This document shows positions 17,233-27,528 of a DNA stretch of 64,000 nucleotides, piece by piece. A program made the translations under genes and the position numbers. Source of the DNA: Sinorhizobium garamanticum (GTDB lineage: Bacteria > Pseudomonadota > Alphaproteobacteria > Rhizobiales > Rhizobiaceae); assembly GCF_029892065.1 (NCBI RefSeq), contig NZ_CP120375.1:124001-188000 (forward strand). Reading direction: 5' to 3'. The notes under the pieces were generated by a model that was not told where the DNA came from, ran no database searches, and saw nothing but the letters and a program-made list of their open reading frames with translations. Position 1 is the first letter of the stretch, and each line of letters begins with the position of its first letter.

Positions 17233-17862
17233 TCAAATCCGCTCGGGGCGCACGTCGGCAGGCCCGTGCGTGTGCTCCCAGAGATGGCCGAAGCGCTTTC
17301 TGCCCTGGAGCGTCGTCTCGAAATAAGCGCCCTTCACGTCGGACCTGACCTCGGGAAGATCATGATGATGGCCCATGCCGATGGCGATGCAATCGCCGAC
17401 TTCGACCTCGAAGCTGTGCAAACCGACGACGACCGTGCCCGCCCCTTCGATGATGACCCAGTATTCGTCGCAGTCGTGATAGTGGGAATCGAAGTTGGTC
17501 GACTTGGGATAGCCGACCGGATCGCCCTTTACCGGAACAGGCGTGTCGGGCGCGAGCTTGAACACCCCGCACCCGCCCAGCTCGTTGCCCCATCTTCCAT
17601 AAAAGACGAGCACCTGTGCTGTGCCATCGCCGGCATCAGCGGTGAAGGGACGATCGGTCCCCTCCATGTCGAGGAACTGGCCTTCACTCAGAACTTGCGC
17701 TCCCTTGGCGCTCGTCAAGCGGCATGATCCGCGCGTGACAAGCAGGCGCTGCTTTTCGGCCGTGACCGGCATCGGCAAATGTTGATCGGCCAGGTCAATG
17801 AACTCAAACCCGGTGAGCTCACACCAGCTCGGCGGTTGATCTCCACTTCTGAAGACGGACAT
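17233..17862 (-). CDS. Bicupin-fold protein
   Basis: 209 residues forming two beta-barrel halves. The C-terminal half has a recognisable metal site: SHYHDCDEYWVIIEGAG supplies His, His and Glu, and GMGHHHDLPE the last His. The N-terminal half is degenerate and lacks such a cluster. Proteins of this kind are found as isomerases, epimerases or lactone-handling enzymes in sugar catabolic operons, but I cannot assign the reaction. It sits between the TIM-barrel gene (19 bases away) and the dehydrogenase gene, leftward, and so belongs to the same pathway. Confidence 0.75.
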   Translation of the reverse strand: MSVFRSGDQPPSWCELTGFEFIDLADQHLPMPVTAEKQRLLVTRGSCRLTSAKGAQVLSEGQFLDMEGTDRPFTADAGDGTAQVLVFYGRWGNELGGCGVFKLAPDTPVPVKGDPVGYPKSTNFDSHYHDCDEYWVIIEGAGTVVVGLHSFEVEVGDCIAIGMGHHHDLPEVRSDVKGAYFETTLQGRKRFGHLWEHTHGPADVRPERI

Positions 17863-17881
17863 CTATTTCCCCTTCCTGTGG

Positions 17882-18739
17882 TCAGGCGGTCTTGCGGCGG
17901 ATCGCCTTGAAGGCGAGCGTCTGGGACTTGATCGCCTCCTCCGTCGGCAACCGCTCCATGCTGCTTGCTCCGTAGAAGCCGTGGCATCTCGGGCAGGAAT
18001 CGAGAATGAAGCGCGCGTCCTCGGGATTGGCGATCGGGCCGCCATGGCAGAGGATGATAATGTCGTCGCGGATCTCGCGTGCCGCCTTGATGCACTGGTT
18101 GATGAGCACGACGCAGTCCTCCATGGTTTTGCCCGATTGCGCGCCGATTGCCCCCCCCGTCGTCAGTCCCATGTGGCAGACAAGGATATCGGCGCCGGCT
18201 TTCGCCATCGCCAGCGCATCTTCGGGGCTGAACACGTACGGCGTAGTCAGGAGATCGAGCTTGTGCGCCTCGGCGATCATCTCGACTTCCTGCGCATAGC
18301 TCATGCCGGTCTCTTCGAGGTTCTGGCGAAAGAGCCCGTCGATCAGACCGACGGTCGGGAAGTTCTGCACACCGGCAAAGCCGATCTCCTTCAGTTCGCG
18401 CAGGAAGGTCGGCATGACGACGAACGGATCCGTGCCATTGACGCCGGCGAGCACCGGCGTGTGCCTGACGACCGGCAGAACCTCGCTTGCCATCTCGACG
18501 ACGATCTGGTTGGCGTTGCCATAGGCGAGAAGCCCGGCAAGCGAACCGCGGCCGGCCATGCGGTAGCGGCCGGAATTGTAGATCACGATGAGATCGATAT
18601 CGCCGGCTTCCTCGCTCTTGGCCGAGAGGCCTGTGCCGGCGCCGCCGCCGATGATCGGCTCGCCGGCGCGGATCTTCTTTTGGAAACGGTCGATCAGCTG
18701 AGAACGGGTGGGATGCTTGACAAAGGTATCAGTGCTCAC
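17882..18739 (-). CDS. PEP hydrolase-like TIM-barrel enzyme (Tm-1 C-terminal-half family)
   Basis: 285 residues. The TIM barrel has [11 protein letters not shown] near the N-terminus, [13 protein letters not shown], a histidine in CHMGLTTGG, and [11 protein letters not shown] near the C-terminus, all family landmarks. Start chosen at the GTG at 18739, eight bases after AGAGG and overlapping the UPF0261 stop by 11 bases; the 302-codon frame would run further back into the UPF0261 gene. In plants this barrel is fused to a UPF0261 domain in the tomato Tm-1 protein. Here the two are separate, overlapping genes in the same order. The enzymatic reaction of bacterial members is not established, and the name PEP hydrolase is nominal. 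Confidence 0.82.
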   Translation of the reverse strand: MSTDTFVKHPTRSQLIDRFQKKIRAGEPIIGGGAGTGLSAKSEEAGDIDLIVIYNSGRYRMAGRGSLAGLLAYGNANQIVVEMASEVLPVVRHTPVLAGVNGTDPFVVMPTFLRELKEIGFAGVQNFPTVGLIDGLFRQNLEETGMSYAQEVEMIAEAHKLDLLTTPYVFSPEDALAMAKAGADILVCHMGLTTGGAIGAQSGKTMEDCVVLINQCIKAAREIRDDIIILCHGGPIANPEDARFILDSCPRCHGFYGASSMERLPTEEAIKSQTLAFKAIRRKTA

Positions 18740-19937
18740 GAAGGGCCTCTTTGAAGTTGGTGACCAGGAGTTCCGCAAATTCCGGATCATTGATGTGAAG
18801 GGGAACGCGGATGAGTTGCCGCTTGTCGCTGCGGCGGACCGTGCGCTCGAGCGCCGCGAAGAGCGCGCTATCTGCCTCGGGATCGTGGAAGGGCCGGCCG
18901 GGCGCGTCGATCGCCGAGACGCCGAGCTCCGGGATCAGGAAGCGGACCGGCCCCTGGCAGAGGTTCAGCCGCTCCCCGATCCATTCGCCGATCCTGTTGC
19001 ACTCCTCCCGGGTCGTGCGCATCAGCGTGACCTGGGGATTATGGACATGCAGGCGCCTCGAGCGGAACTGGCTGGGCACGGTGTCCATGGCCCCGAAATT
19101 GACCATGTCGAGCGCACCGCAGGAGCCGACATAGGGTAGCCTGGTGCGCGCGAAGGCGCCGAAGCGATCGGCCGTACAGGGAAAGACTCCGCCCACCAGA
19201 TAGTCGCAGACCTCGGTGGTGGAAACATCGATCCCGCCGATCAGGAGCCCGGAATCGGCGAGTTTCTCGAACGACTGGCCGCCGGTACCCGTGGCATGGA
19301 ACACTAGGCAGTCGAAGTCTGCCTCCAACGCACCGGTGACTGCCTGGACGCACGGCGTCGTGACACCGAACATTGTTAGGCCGATGGCCGGCCTCTCGTC
19401 GTCGGCGACGCTGACCTTGTTAAGGACCATGCCGGCTACGGAATGGGCCGCGTTGGCGAGGACCACCCGCGAGATCCGGTTGAGCCCGGAGACGTCCGTC
19501 ACCGAATACATCATGCTTATGTCAGTTGGTCCGACATAGGGCGCAACATTGCCAGAGGCGACAGTCGAAACGAGCACCTTCGGCACTCCGATCGGAAGCG
19601 CGCGCATGGCAGGGGCGATCAGCGCGGTGCCACCGGTTCCGCCGGCGCCGATGATGCCGTCGACATCCGTGCGCGACCGGATGAATTCCACCAGGGCCTC
19701 AGACATGGCGGCGACCGCCTTGCCGCGATCCTTGAGCTCTTCGGGTTTCGGTGAAGTCGGATGGAAGCGTGCGACCTCGGACGGCTGGGCATCGACATCC
19801 GCAGCTTCCTTGTGGAACTCCGACACAGAAACGTCGACCAGAACGGCGTCGCATCCTGCCTCCCGGATAAGATCGCGGAGATAGCGCAGTTCGCTGCCCT
19901 TGGTATCGCAGGTTCCCACCACATAGACTGTATTCAT
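18729..19937 (-). CDS. UPF0261 / Tm-1-like ATP-binding protein
   Basis: 402 residues. The N-terminus [21 protein letters not shown] is the family signature. Further landmarks are [22 protein letters not shown], the [13 protein letters not shown] segment and the late-domain [14 protein letters not shown]. The length matches bacterial UPF0261 proteins. It is the first gene of the leftward run UPF0261, TIM barrel, bicupin, dehydrogenase, regulator, and its stop overlaps the TIM-barrel start. ATP binding has been shown for the tomato Tm-1 relative. In bacteria the context here suggests a catabolic or activating role toward the substrate of the nearby importer. Confidence 0.87.
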   Translation of the reverse strand: MNTVYVVGTCDTKGSELRYLRDLIREAGCDAVLVDVSVSEFHKEAADVDAQPSEVARFHPTSPKPEELKDRGKAVAAMSEALVEFIRSRTDVDGIIGAGGTGGTALIAPAMRALPIGVPKVLVSTVASGNVAPYVGPTDISMMYSVTDVSGLNRISRVVLANAAHSVAGMVLNKVSVADDERPAIGLTMFGVTTPCVQAVTGALEADFDCLVFHATGTGGQSFEKLADSGLLIGGIDVSTTEVCDYLVGGVFPCTADRFGAFARTRLPYVGSCGALDMVNFGAMDTVPSQFRSRRLHVHNPQVTLMRTTREECNRIGEWIGERLNLCQGPVRFLIPELGVSAIDAPGRPFHDPEADSALFAALERTVRRSDKRQLIRVPLHINDPEFAELLVTNFKEALREH

Positions 19938-20031
19938 TGTTCTCCTCCCGGCCCCTCCTCAGAGGGCTTTCCTCGCCTCACGGAGACCGTAGTCGTCGAG
20001 GCCGCAGCAAATCAATTGGCGGGGGCCGACG

Positions 20032-20054
20032 ATTTGGGTAGAATTGGGTAATCG
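20032..20054. promoter_or_regulatory. Paired TTGGGTA direct repeats between divergent genes
   Basis: TTGGGTA occurs at 20034-20040 and 20044-20050, exactly ten bases apart, about 100 bases upstream of the UPF0261 start and just before the rightward half-barrel gene. The same pair with the same ten-base step is found upstream of the importer's binding-protein gene (25038-25054). Ten-base phasing places both repeats on one face of the helix, as expected for one regulator. The AAA+/Fis regulator at 14255-16084 is the obvious candidate. Confidence 0.55.
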
Positions 20055-20069
20055 CTTCTCGGGTACTCA

Positions 20070-20660
20070 ATGCACATGCCTTCCACACCTCGCTCTATTC
20101 CGGTCGTCACGGATCTCGCCGCTAGTGCTAGCGATCAGCCAAAGTCCGTGACGCTCTATTGCCCGTCCTGCGAAGGATTAGACGGCAGCGCCTATGACAC
20201 CCTGGCGCTGCTTCCGATCCACGACGCCAACGAACGTCTTCTCGCCGAGCTCCGGAACGGCGTTCCGATCGACAGCCAGGTTTTTGCGGGCGTGTTCGCC
20301 CTCGACCCGTTCCGGCGCCACGTCGACATCCTCAAGGCCCTCGAGGCCGCCGGCTGCCACGGCGTCGTCAATTTTCCGAGCGTGACCGCGATCGACGGCG
20401 AAATGCGCGTCAGCCTCGAGGACTTCGGCTACGGAGTGACGGCCGAAATCAATCTCTTGCGGACGGCTGTCGCGAAGGGCTTCGGCGCGCTTGCTGTCGT
20501 CGACAGCTTCGGGATGGCGCAAGACGCCGTCACGATCGGCGTCAGCGGACTGATCGCGGCGCGGCACGCCAACGACGCCATGCTCGCCGAACTCTCGGAG
20601 CTTGCGCATGAGACCTCCCTGGGGCTGTTTCGACTTCCAGACGCCGTTGGCGGAACGTGA
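20070..20660 (+). CDS. Partial PEP hydrolase-like TIM-barrel protein (half barrel)
   Basis: 196 residues, related to the middle of the two TIM-barrel proteins nearby: FAGVFALDPFRRHVDILKALEAAGCHGVVNFPS aligns with the segment running from FFGASAFDP through GGIVNFPT in the regulator. It lacks the first barrel strands with the GxGTG motif and the C-terminal GGPI region, so it cannot close a complete barrel. No internal stops are seen. It could be a degenerate remnant, or a short regulatory paralogue that senses the same ligand. It is divergent from the UPF0261 operon across the TTGGGTA repeats and convergent with the ABC ATPase gene nine bases away. The ribosome binding site is weak. Confidence 0.5.
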   Translation: MHMPSTPRSIPVVTDLAASASDQPKSVTLYCPSCEGLDGSAYDTLALLPIHDANERLLAELRNGVPIDSQVFAGVFALDPFRRHVDILKALEAAGCHGVVNFPSVTAIDGEMRVSLEDFGYGVTAEINLLRTAVAKGFGALAVVDSFGMAQDAVTIGVSGLIAARHANDAMLAELSELAHETSLGLFRLPDAVGGT

Positions 20661-20668
20661 GCGGGCGT

Positions 20669-21736
<1,068 letters not shown>

Positions 21737-21779
21737 ATTCTGCTCGGCCTTTCTGCGAAGATTGCACCAACCATGCTTG

Positions 21780-22607
21780 TCACTTGACGGAGCCCATGGT
21801 CAGGCCTTGCACCAAGTAGCGCTGCATAATGAAGGCGAAGATGATGACCGGCGTCGACACCAGGAAAGCCGCAGCACCCACGGCGTCCCATTGCACGCCG
21901 TACTGGGTTCTAAAGCCGAGCATCGCGAGTGGCGCCGTCGGGCTCACTGAGGTGGTCAGGATCAGAGCGAATAGAAACTCGTTCCAGACGGCGATGAACA
22001 CGAACACCGAGGTGGCCAGCATTCCGCCAAGCACCAGCGGCAGCATGATCTTTGTGAACACCTGCCATTCGCTGCAACCGTCCGAGATCGCCGCCTCGCG
22101 GAGCGTCGGATGCACCTCCATGAAAAAGCTGCGCATCAGCCAGATCGCGAAGGGGATGTTGACAGCGACGTTGATTACGACCAGCGCCTGATAGGTGTCG
22201 AGCTGGTGGAGGCGTGTCGCGATCAGATAGACCGGCACGCCGATGGCAATACCCGGGATGATGCGTGCGATAAGGATCGCCACCAGAAGAGTACCGCCCC
22301 GCTTGCTGACGTGAGCAAGCGCATAGGCGGCCGGGGCAGAAACGCAGATCACGAGCAAAACACTGACGATCGTCACTACGGCGCTGTTGATAATGTATTT
22401 CTGGAACCCGGTTACTTCGAACAGGTGCCGGAAGCCCGCGAGTGTCGGCTCGAAAATAAAGCGTGGCGGCATCGAGATCGTATCGACGCCATGCCGGAAG
22501 CCCGTCAGCACCATCCATGTGTATGGAAACAGATAGAGGAAGGCGAGCACACACCAGAAGAGGGTCAGGACCGCCTTGCGGGCCGTGCGATTGGATTTGA
22601 TAGCCAT
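21780..22607 (-). CDS. Carbohydrate ABC transporter permease (CUT1 family, MalG type)
   Basis: 275 residues. The N-terminal basic stretch is followed by a membrane helix (LTLFWCVLAFLYLFPYTW) and five more. The cytoplasmic EAA loop reads EAAISDGCSEWQVFTKIMLPL, with the conserved Glu-Ala-Ala and Gly. MalG-type permeases pair with a MalF-type partner, which is the gene just upstream, 13 bases away. Located in the inner membrane; it contributes half of the translocation channel. Confidence 0.92.
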   Translation of the reverse strand: MAIKSNRTARKAVLTLFWCVLAFLYLFPYTWMVLTGFRHGVDTISMPPRFIFEPTLAGFRHLFEVTGFQKYIINSAVVTIVSVLLVICVSAPAAYALAHVSKRGGTLLVAILIARIIPGIAIGVPVYLIATRLHQLDTYQALVVINVAVNIPFAIWLMRSFFMEVHPTLREAAISDGCSEWQVFTKIMLPLVLGGMLATSVFVFIAVWNEFLFALILTTSVSPTAPLAMLGFRTQYGVQWDAVGAAAFLVSTPVIIFAFIMQRYLVQGLTMGSVK

Positions 22608-22620
22608 TACCTCACCTCCC

Positions 22621-23550
22621 CTAGTGGCGGTTGACGCTTGCGCCGCGGAACAGGCGCCAGATCAGCGGTGCGCTGATCGCGAGAACGAAGACGACATAGA
22701 TCCACGAGATCGCAGTGGTCCTGCCGATATCGAAGACCTTGAAGCCTGTGTTGTAGGCATAGACGCTGAGCGTCGTCGTGACGTTGCCGGGCCCGCCCAG
22801 CGTCAACAAGAAGATCTTGTCGAAGTCGGCCATGACGCCGATGATACGAAATGCTGCGGCGATCATGATGTAGGGAACGAGGTGCGGCAGCGTCAGGTAG
22901 CGGAAGACCTGGAGCGCATTAGCGCCGTCCGCCTGCGCAGCGCTCACCGTGTCCCGGTCGAGAGACTGCAGGCCCGCCAGGATGATTAGCGTGAAGAACG
23001 GCGTCGACTGCCACACATCCATGATGATGACGGAGGCCAAGGCGACAGTGAGGCTCAGCCACGGCACCGCCTCGAGACCCAAGGTTACGAGCAAATAGTT
23101 GAAGACTCCGGAATCCTGCTCATAAAGCAGCTTCCAGAAAATCCCGACGACCGCCGGCGTGATCACCATGGGGATCAACATCAGGGAGCGAAAGAGGCCC
23201 CGGCCGAAGAATTCCAGGTTCAAAAGCACGGCGAACAGGATGCCGAGAGCGCATTCCAGCGACACCGCAACCACGGCATAGATCAGCGTCACGCGGATCG
23301 CCGCCCAGAACTCGCTGCTCCTCAAAACATCAGTATAGTTGAGAAGGCCGATGAAGTCCTGGTCACTGCCGGGTATAACGAGAGACCAGCCCGTAAGGCT
23401 GTAGTAGAACGAGTAGACGAGCGGCACGCCCAGAACGAGCAGCATGATCGCCGCAGCCGGTAGCGTGAACCAGACCACCGTGCTGATGCGGATGCGGCGA
23501 CGCCGGCGAACCGCCACTGCGTCCCCTGGAATTGTTTGAGAGATCGTCAT
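22621..23550 (-). CDS. Carbohydrate ABC transporter permease (CUT1 family, MalF/UgpA type)
   Basis: 309 residues with six predicted membrane helices and the EAA loop SAAQADGANALQVFRYLTLPHL, which keeps the Gly of the motif. A basic cluster (RRRRRIR) precedes the first helix. Start set at the ATG at 23550 rather than the upstream in-frame codon, because the shorter start gives the usual N-terminal length; the ribosome binding site is not strong. A terminator-like hairpin lies between this gene and the binding-protein gene upstream, suggesting lower expression of the permeases than of the binding protein. Confidence 0.9.
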   Translation of the reverse strand: MTISQTIPGDAVAVRRRRRIRISTVVWFTLPAAAIMLLVLGVPLVYSFYYSLTGWSLVIPGSDQDFIGLLNYTDVLRSSEFWAAIRVTLIYAVVAVSLECALGILFAVLLNLEFFGRGLFRSLMLIPMVITPAVVGIFWKLLYEQDSGVFNYLLVTLGLEAVPWLSLTVALASVIIMDVWQSTPFFTLIILAGLQSLDRDTVSAAQADGANALQVFRYLTLPHLVPYIMIAAAFRIIGVMADFDKIFLLTLGGPGNVTTTLSVYAYNTGFKVFDIGRTTAISWIYVVFVLAISAPLIWRLFRGASVNRH

Positions 23551-23580
23551 CAGGTAAACCACCCGCGCATTTGCCGTTGT

Positions 23581-23617
23581 AAAAAGAGGGGCAGACGGGG
23601 AGGAACGCCTGCCCCTC
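23581..23617 (-). terminator. Intra-operon terminator/attenuator between binding-protein and permease genes
   Basis: On the minus strand GAGGGGCAGGCG and CGTCTGCCCCTC pair as a 12-base stem (one G-U) around an eight-base loop, followed directly by TTTTT. This is a textbook intrinsic-terminator shape just after the binding-protein gene stop and before the permease gene. Partial termination here would raise the binding-protein to permease ratio, as is known for several sugar importers. Confidence 0.7.
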
Positions 23618-23631
23618 GCGGGAGCGCGATC

Positions 23632-24927
23632 TCAAGTTTTGAGATAGCCGCGGCGCCGCATGAAAGACTCGACCTTGCCCTGAAGATCGCCGGCCGCCTG
23701 TTCCGGCGTCTTGATCTTCGCCACTGCCGCATTCACCTCATCGTAGATCATGATGTGGATTTGCTCGGCTTCCTTGATCGGCGGATATTCGGCGACGTCG
23801 CCCTGCAGGCCGGCAAGCACCGCAGGTCGGTTCGGAGCCTGCTTGACTAGTTCCGGATCTTTGAGCGCAGAAATGCGGGCCGGAGCGCCGCCAGACAGAC
23901 CCATCCGACGAACAATGTCGGGCGATGTAAGCCACGCAACGTACAGCTTGGCTGCATCTTTGGCGCGGGAAGCGTCGTTCACGCCCATGGCCCAGCCACC
24001 CAAAAGTGAAGCCTGCGGGGTCGGCGACCACGCAATCTTATCGGAAACCTGTGACGTTCGCGGGTTGAGCAGATCGCCGAAGGCTCCGGGCCACATCATC
24101 GATTGCGCGGACTGACCGGTCGACAGACTGTTGAACATCTCGGGGAAATCCCAGGTCAGATTGCCCGGAGGGCTGACTGGCGCCAGCTTTTCGACCAGGA
24201 ACTTCATCGTCTTCACGCCGGCTTCGCTACCAAAGGTCGGCGCACCGGAAGCATCAAAGTATTCGCCGCCCATCGACTTGAAGATCAGGATCCAGGTGAC
24301 GGTTGTCTGGATTCCCTTGCCCGCCGGCATGGCATAGCCGAACTGGCCATTGCCAACCAGCTTGGCGCCGCGCTCGGCTACTTCATCCCAGGTCTGTGGC
24401 GCCGCGGCTGGATCCAGTCCCGCGGCCTCGTAAGCGGCCTTGTTCCACACGAAGAGTGTTACGTCCCCGATCGTCGGAAGACCCACAAGCTTGTCGTTGA
24501 CGCGACCGTAGATGTCCAGGGCGCGCTTCGGGTAATCATCGAGCGCGAGATCTGGCGCACCGGGGATTTCGGTCGGAATTTTTGAAAGATCCGTGGAATA
24601 GGGCTCGATCTCATACTTCCACTGGTATGCGAAATTGAAGACGTCGAACGAACCGGCTCCGCTGGTCAGATCCAGGATCAGCTTCTGGTATTGCTCGTTA
24701 TAGGACAGGTTGACGTATTCAACAGCGATGCCGGTCGCGTCGGTGAACTCCCGGCTGATGGTAGCCATTGATTCCCATACGGCACCAGTCGAGGCCAGAG
24801 CGCGGATTTTCTGCCCCGAATAGGTTTTCGGGAGCGAGGCGGCAGCATCTTGCGCGAATGCGCGGGTGAGGCTGGGGCCAAGGAACGGCAGAGCCGCCAG
24901 CCCAGCACTGAATGTACGACGTTTCAT
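23632..24927 (-). CDS. Extracellular solute-binding protein (family 1, carbohydrate ABC importer)
   Basis: 431 residues. The N-terminus is MKRRTFSAGLAALPFLGP, a signal peptide with a twin-arginine-like RRTF, ending near AFAQDA. The mature part has the family 1 binding-protein look: EYVNLSYNEQYQKLI, FDVFNFAYQWKYEIEP, and WNKAAYEAAGLDP, which resembles the conserved YNK-hinge segment. Start chosen at the ATG at 24927, five bases after AGGAGG; a longer frame exists but would bury the signal peptide. It heads the importer operon, and TTGGGTA repeats lie about 110 bases upstream. Confidence 0.92.
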   Translation of the reverse strand: MKRRTFSAGLAALPFLGPSLTRAFAQDAAASLPKTYSGQKIRALASTGAVWESMATISREFTDATGIAVEYVNLSYNEQYQKLILDLTSGAGSFDVFNFAYQWKYEIEPYSTDLSKIPTEIPGAPDLALDDYPKRALDIYGRVNDKLVGLPTIGDVTLFVWNKAAYEAAGLDPAAAPQTWDEVAERGAKLVGNGQFGYAMPAGKGIQTTVTWILIFKSMGGEYFDASGAPTFGSEAGVKTMKFLVEKLAPVSPPGNLTWDFPEMFNSLSTGQSAQSMMWPGAFGDLLNPRTSQVSDKIAWSPTPQASLLGGWAMGVNDASRAKDAAKLYVAWLTSPDIVRRMGLSGGAPARISALKDPELVKQAPNRPAVLAGLQGDVAEYPPIKEAEQIHIMIYDEVNAAVAKIKTPEQAAGDLQGKVESFMRRRGYLKT

Positions 24928-25035
24928 ATCTCCTCCTTGCTGGAGCATCTGCGGCCCCCTCGACCGCCTCTCCTCTCGCTCCACGTAGAAGGCTTACGGC
25001 AGCCCCATGGCGGGTTCAACGCCGATGAGCACGAC

Positions 25036-25056
25036 GATTGGGTAATATTGGGTAAC
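25036..25056. promoter_or_regulatory. Paired TTGGGTA direct repeats upstream of the importer operon
   Basis: TTGGGTA occurs at 25038-25044 and 25048-25054, ten bases apart, reading TTGGGTAATATTGGGTAA across the pair. It is the same arrangement as at 20034-20050 upstream of the catabolic operon. This links the importer and the catabolic genes into one regulon. No sigma-54 promoter is convincing downstream: two weak GG-N10-GC matches exist but lack the rest of the consensus. Confidence 0.55.
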
Positions 25057-25059
25057 AAC

Positions 25060-26043
25060 GCCAGCGTTCGATTGAACTTTCGCGACTCTCTTGTTCGACA
25101 CCCGTGTTCGGCGGGTGGTGCATTGACCGGAAAGGAACAACAGCTTCACCACATGCTGTAGCCCGGCGTCCTCCAGCAGCATTTCGCGTAACAGCCCTGG
25201 AGGAGAAAATCGCGACGCTGGATTCGCCAATCATCGGCCTTGCGGGTGCTGGGCGGCTTTCGTCCGAGCGCCAGTCGGCGCCGAAAATTGGCGACCGTTG
25301 TCTCCTCCGGGCTCCAGAAAAGCGGTTCTCTACCCGCTCAACAGCGTGCTGATGCCCCCGACCACGCCCGGCGGATAGCTTTGAGCTGCCTCGACATCGA
25401 CCGCGCTCATTCAAGGCCGGATGATAGTGCCCGACGCTGTTGATGTATGTGTAATCAACAGTGATGCGAATGGCTCAAGCGGCGCACGAAATCGCGCCGG
25501 AACGGGTTCCGCCTTCCCGCAAGGATCGAGCCTTCGCCCTGGTGCCCTATTTGCGACTGCTCAAAGCGGCATCCGCGTCGAGCTGAAGACCTACCAACAG
25601 ACATAACAGTACTGAAAGCCATGGCAGCAGCGCCTGCATCTATTCCGATCCCCTACCCTGCCTTGGTCCGCCGCCTAAGCTATCACCCGCCAGTGAACGT
25701 CGAACAAGAGACACCTGCTGTCCATCTTGCCGCGTCCGCGACACAGGACGGTCCAGCAGGATCCCTGCCGCCGCGGACGCAGGTCATTGAACAATATGCA
25801 GAAAGTCTCTTCCGATACTCTTTTCGCACGGTTGGCACAATCTTTGAAGCTCCTCTGTCGCATGCGCCTGGAGGTACTGACACCCATGGGGATGGATGGC
25901 ATCGCGGTCGATGGAGAGAGGCAAAAAGCAACATGTCCGCGTCAGCTCACATTTACGCGAAAGCGCGTAGGCCACCACCTCCCCAAAATACGCCCGCCGC
26001 ACTTTGGACCCCTTTCGGGGCGCCCGGCTGGAGGATGCTTCTG
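25060..26043. other. About 1 kb without a supportable gene
   Basis: Several open frames cross this stretch, including an in-frame extension of the following UbiA-family gene from 25621. Their translations are Pro/Arg-rich, have no recognisable domain, and look like chance frames. It probably contains the promoter of the rightward operon that begins at 26044. I saw no convincing nod box or Tts box here. Confidence 0.4.
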
Positions 26044-27510
26044 ATGAAGTCACAGCAAAATGAGATGAAGGTGCTCGATCTGGACTGCTTTGATCGCCAT
26101 CTGCCTTTGATTTGTGACTTGGATGGCACACTGATAAAATCAGACAGCCTACAAGAGAATCTGTTTGACGCCTTCTTCCGTTCGCCGCAGCAGGTGCTTC
26201 GCACCGTTCCACGCTGGTTCAAGGGTCTCGCGGCCTTGAAGGAAACTCTGGCGAACGTTCGTCCGATTGAACCGCGGGCGCTGCCCTACCGTGAACAGAC
26301 GTTGGAACTGGTTCGGCGCGCGAAAGCTACGGGACGTGAAACTTATCTCGTTACGGCAGCTGATCAGAGCATAGCAAATGACATCATTTCTTATCTTGGC
26401 GGTTTCGACGGTGCCAAGGGCAGTGATGGCTCATTGAACCTGAGGGGTCGCCGCAAACTGCAATGGCTTCAGGAGCGCTTTCCCGAGGGATTCATCTATG
26501 CGGGCGACAGTGCCGCCGACCTGCCGATCTGGGCGGCGGCTTCCGGAGCCGTTCTGGTTGGCAACGGAGTGAAGTTCGAAAGCCAACTCCGTGAGGCTGG
26601 TGTCGAGGTCAGGACGATCAGTCCTGAAAAAAGGCATCCGGTGAAGGATTGGCTTTCTGAACTCAGGATACACCAGTGGTCGAAAAATGTGCTGATCTTC
26701 GTGCCCCTGTTTCTCGGCCGTATTGCAGACTTCCATGCCGTGCTGAAAACGGCCGTCGGCTTTCTCGCTTTCGGATTGATTGCTTCGGCAACCTATATCA
26801 TCAACGATCTGGCGGATCTGGAGGCGGATCGGGCGCATGCGACCAAACGCTTCCGGGCGATCGCTGCAGGCCGAGTCAGTGTGATGAGCGGCTTTCTAGC
26901 GAGTTTACTCATGCTGGCCACGGGCATTGGGGTAGCCCTACTTTTGCACCCTCAATTCGCGCTGGTTGTTTCTGTCTATCTAGTACTGACACTGGCCTAT
27001 TCATTCCGCTTGAAGCGTGATGCGTTACTCGACGTGACAGTCATTGGGGCGTTATTCACCCTGAGGATTGTCATGGGTCAGGTGCTGAACGGCCTGGCAT
27101 TCTCCCCTTGGCTTTTATCGTTTTCAGCCATGTTCTTCATTTCGCTGGCTCTGGCAAAACGTCATGTGGAAGCAATGCGCGCGTGCTCAAAAGGGAAGGA
27201 CGCCATCAAAGGGCGCGGATACTTGCCTGACGATTGGCCACTCACCTTGGGCTATGGTCTTGCTTCCGCCTCAGCTTCAATCGTCATCATGCTGCTTTTC
27301 CTCGCGCTCGAGCCCAGAGTGACGCAACTATATCACGATCCGGCGTGGCTCTATGTTGCGCCGCTCGGCGTGTTTATATGGCTGCAAAGGATATGGCTCC
27401 TCAGTCATCGCATGGAATTGCACGACGACCCTATCGTCTTCGCGCTCAACGACAAGACCAGCTGGTTTATTGGCGCCATTATCGGTTTGGCGTTTGTGAT
27501 GGCTATGTAA
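26044..27510 (+). CDS. HAD phosphatase - UbiA prenyltransferase fusion (polyprenyl-phosphate phosphoribosyltransferase-like)
   Basis: 488 residues. The N-terminal HAD domain (about 20-205) has DLDGTL as motif I, a Thr in LVTAAD, and GDSAADLPIW as motif IV. The C-terminal UbiA domain (about 215-488) has YIINDLADLEADR (the NDxxDxxxD prenyl-diphosphate site), a second site at YSFRLKRDALLDV, and some eight membrane helices. In mycobacteria UbiA relatives make decaprenyl-phosphoryl-phosphoribose, and a phosphatase then removes the 5-phosphate. The fused HAD domain could do both in one protein. Start chosen at the ATG at 26044 behind GGAGG. From memory this corresponds to y4nM of NGR234. First gene of the rightward operon. 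Confidence 0.87.
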   Translation: MKSQQNEMKVLDLDCFDRHLPLICDLDGTLIKSDSLQENLFDAFFRSPQQVLRTVPRWFKGLAALKETLANVRPIEPRALPYREQTLELVRRAKATGRETYLVTAADQSIANDIISYLGGFDGAKGSDGSLNLRGRRKLQWLQERFPEGFIYAGDSAADLPIWAAASGAVLVGNGVKFESQLREAGVEVRTISPEKRHPVKDWLSELRIHQWSKNVLIFVPLFLGRIADFHAVLKTAVGFLAFGLIASATYIINDLADLEADRAHATKRFRAIAAGRVSVMSGFLASLLMLATGIGVALLLHPQFALVVSVYLVLTLAYSFRLKRDALLDVTVIGALFTLRIVMGQVLNGLAFSPWLLSFSAMFFISLALAKRHVEAMRACSKGKDAIKGRGYLPDDWPLTLGYGLASASASIVIMLLFLALEPRVTQLYHDPAWLYVAPLGVFIWLQRIWLLSHRMELHDDPIVFALNDKTSWFIGAIIGLAFVMAM

Positions 27511-27528
27511 AATCAGGCGATTGCCAAT

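Noticed and set aside
24928..25060. Sigma-54 (-24/-12) promoter for the importer operon
   Set aside because: Two GG-N10-GC matches exist on the minus strand, but neither has the TTGGCA or TTGC context, and the local AAA+ regulator lacks GAFTGA.
25940..25980. Tts box or nod box upstream of the UbiA operon
   Set aside because: GTCAGCT and CGAAAGC words are present but the spacing is wrong, and no nod-box core was seen.
25621..26043. Extended N-terminus of the UbiA-family protein
   Set aside because: The extra 140 residues are Pro/Arg-rich and unlike any domain; a good ribosome binding site (GGAGG) precedes the ATG at 26044, where the HAD domain begins.
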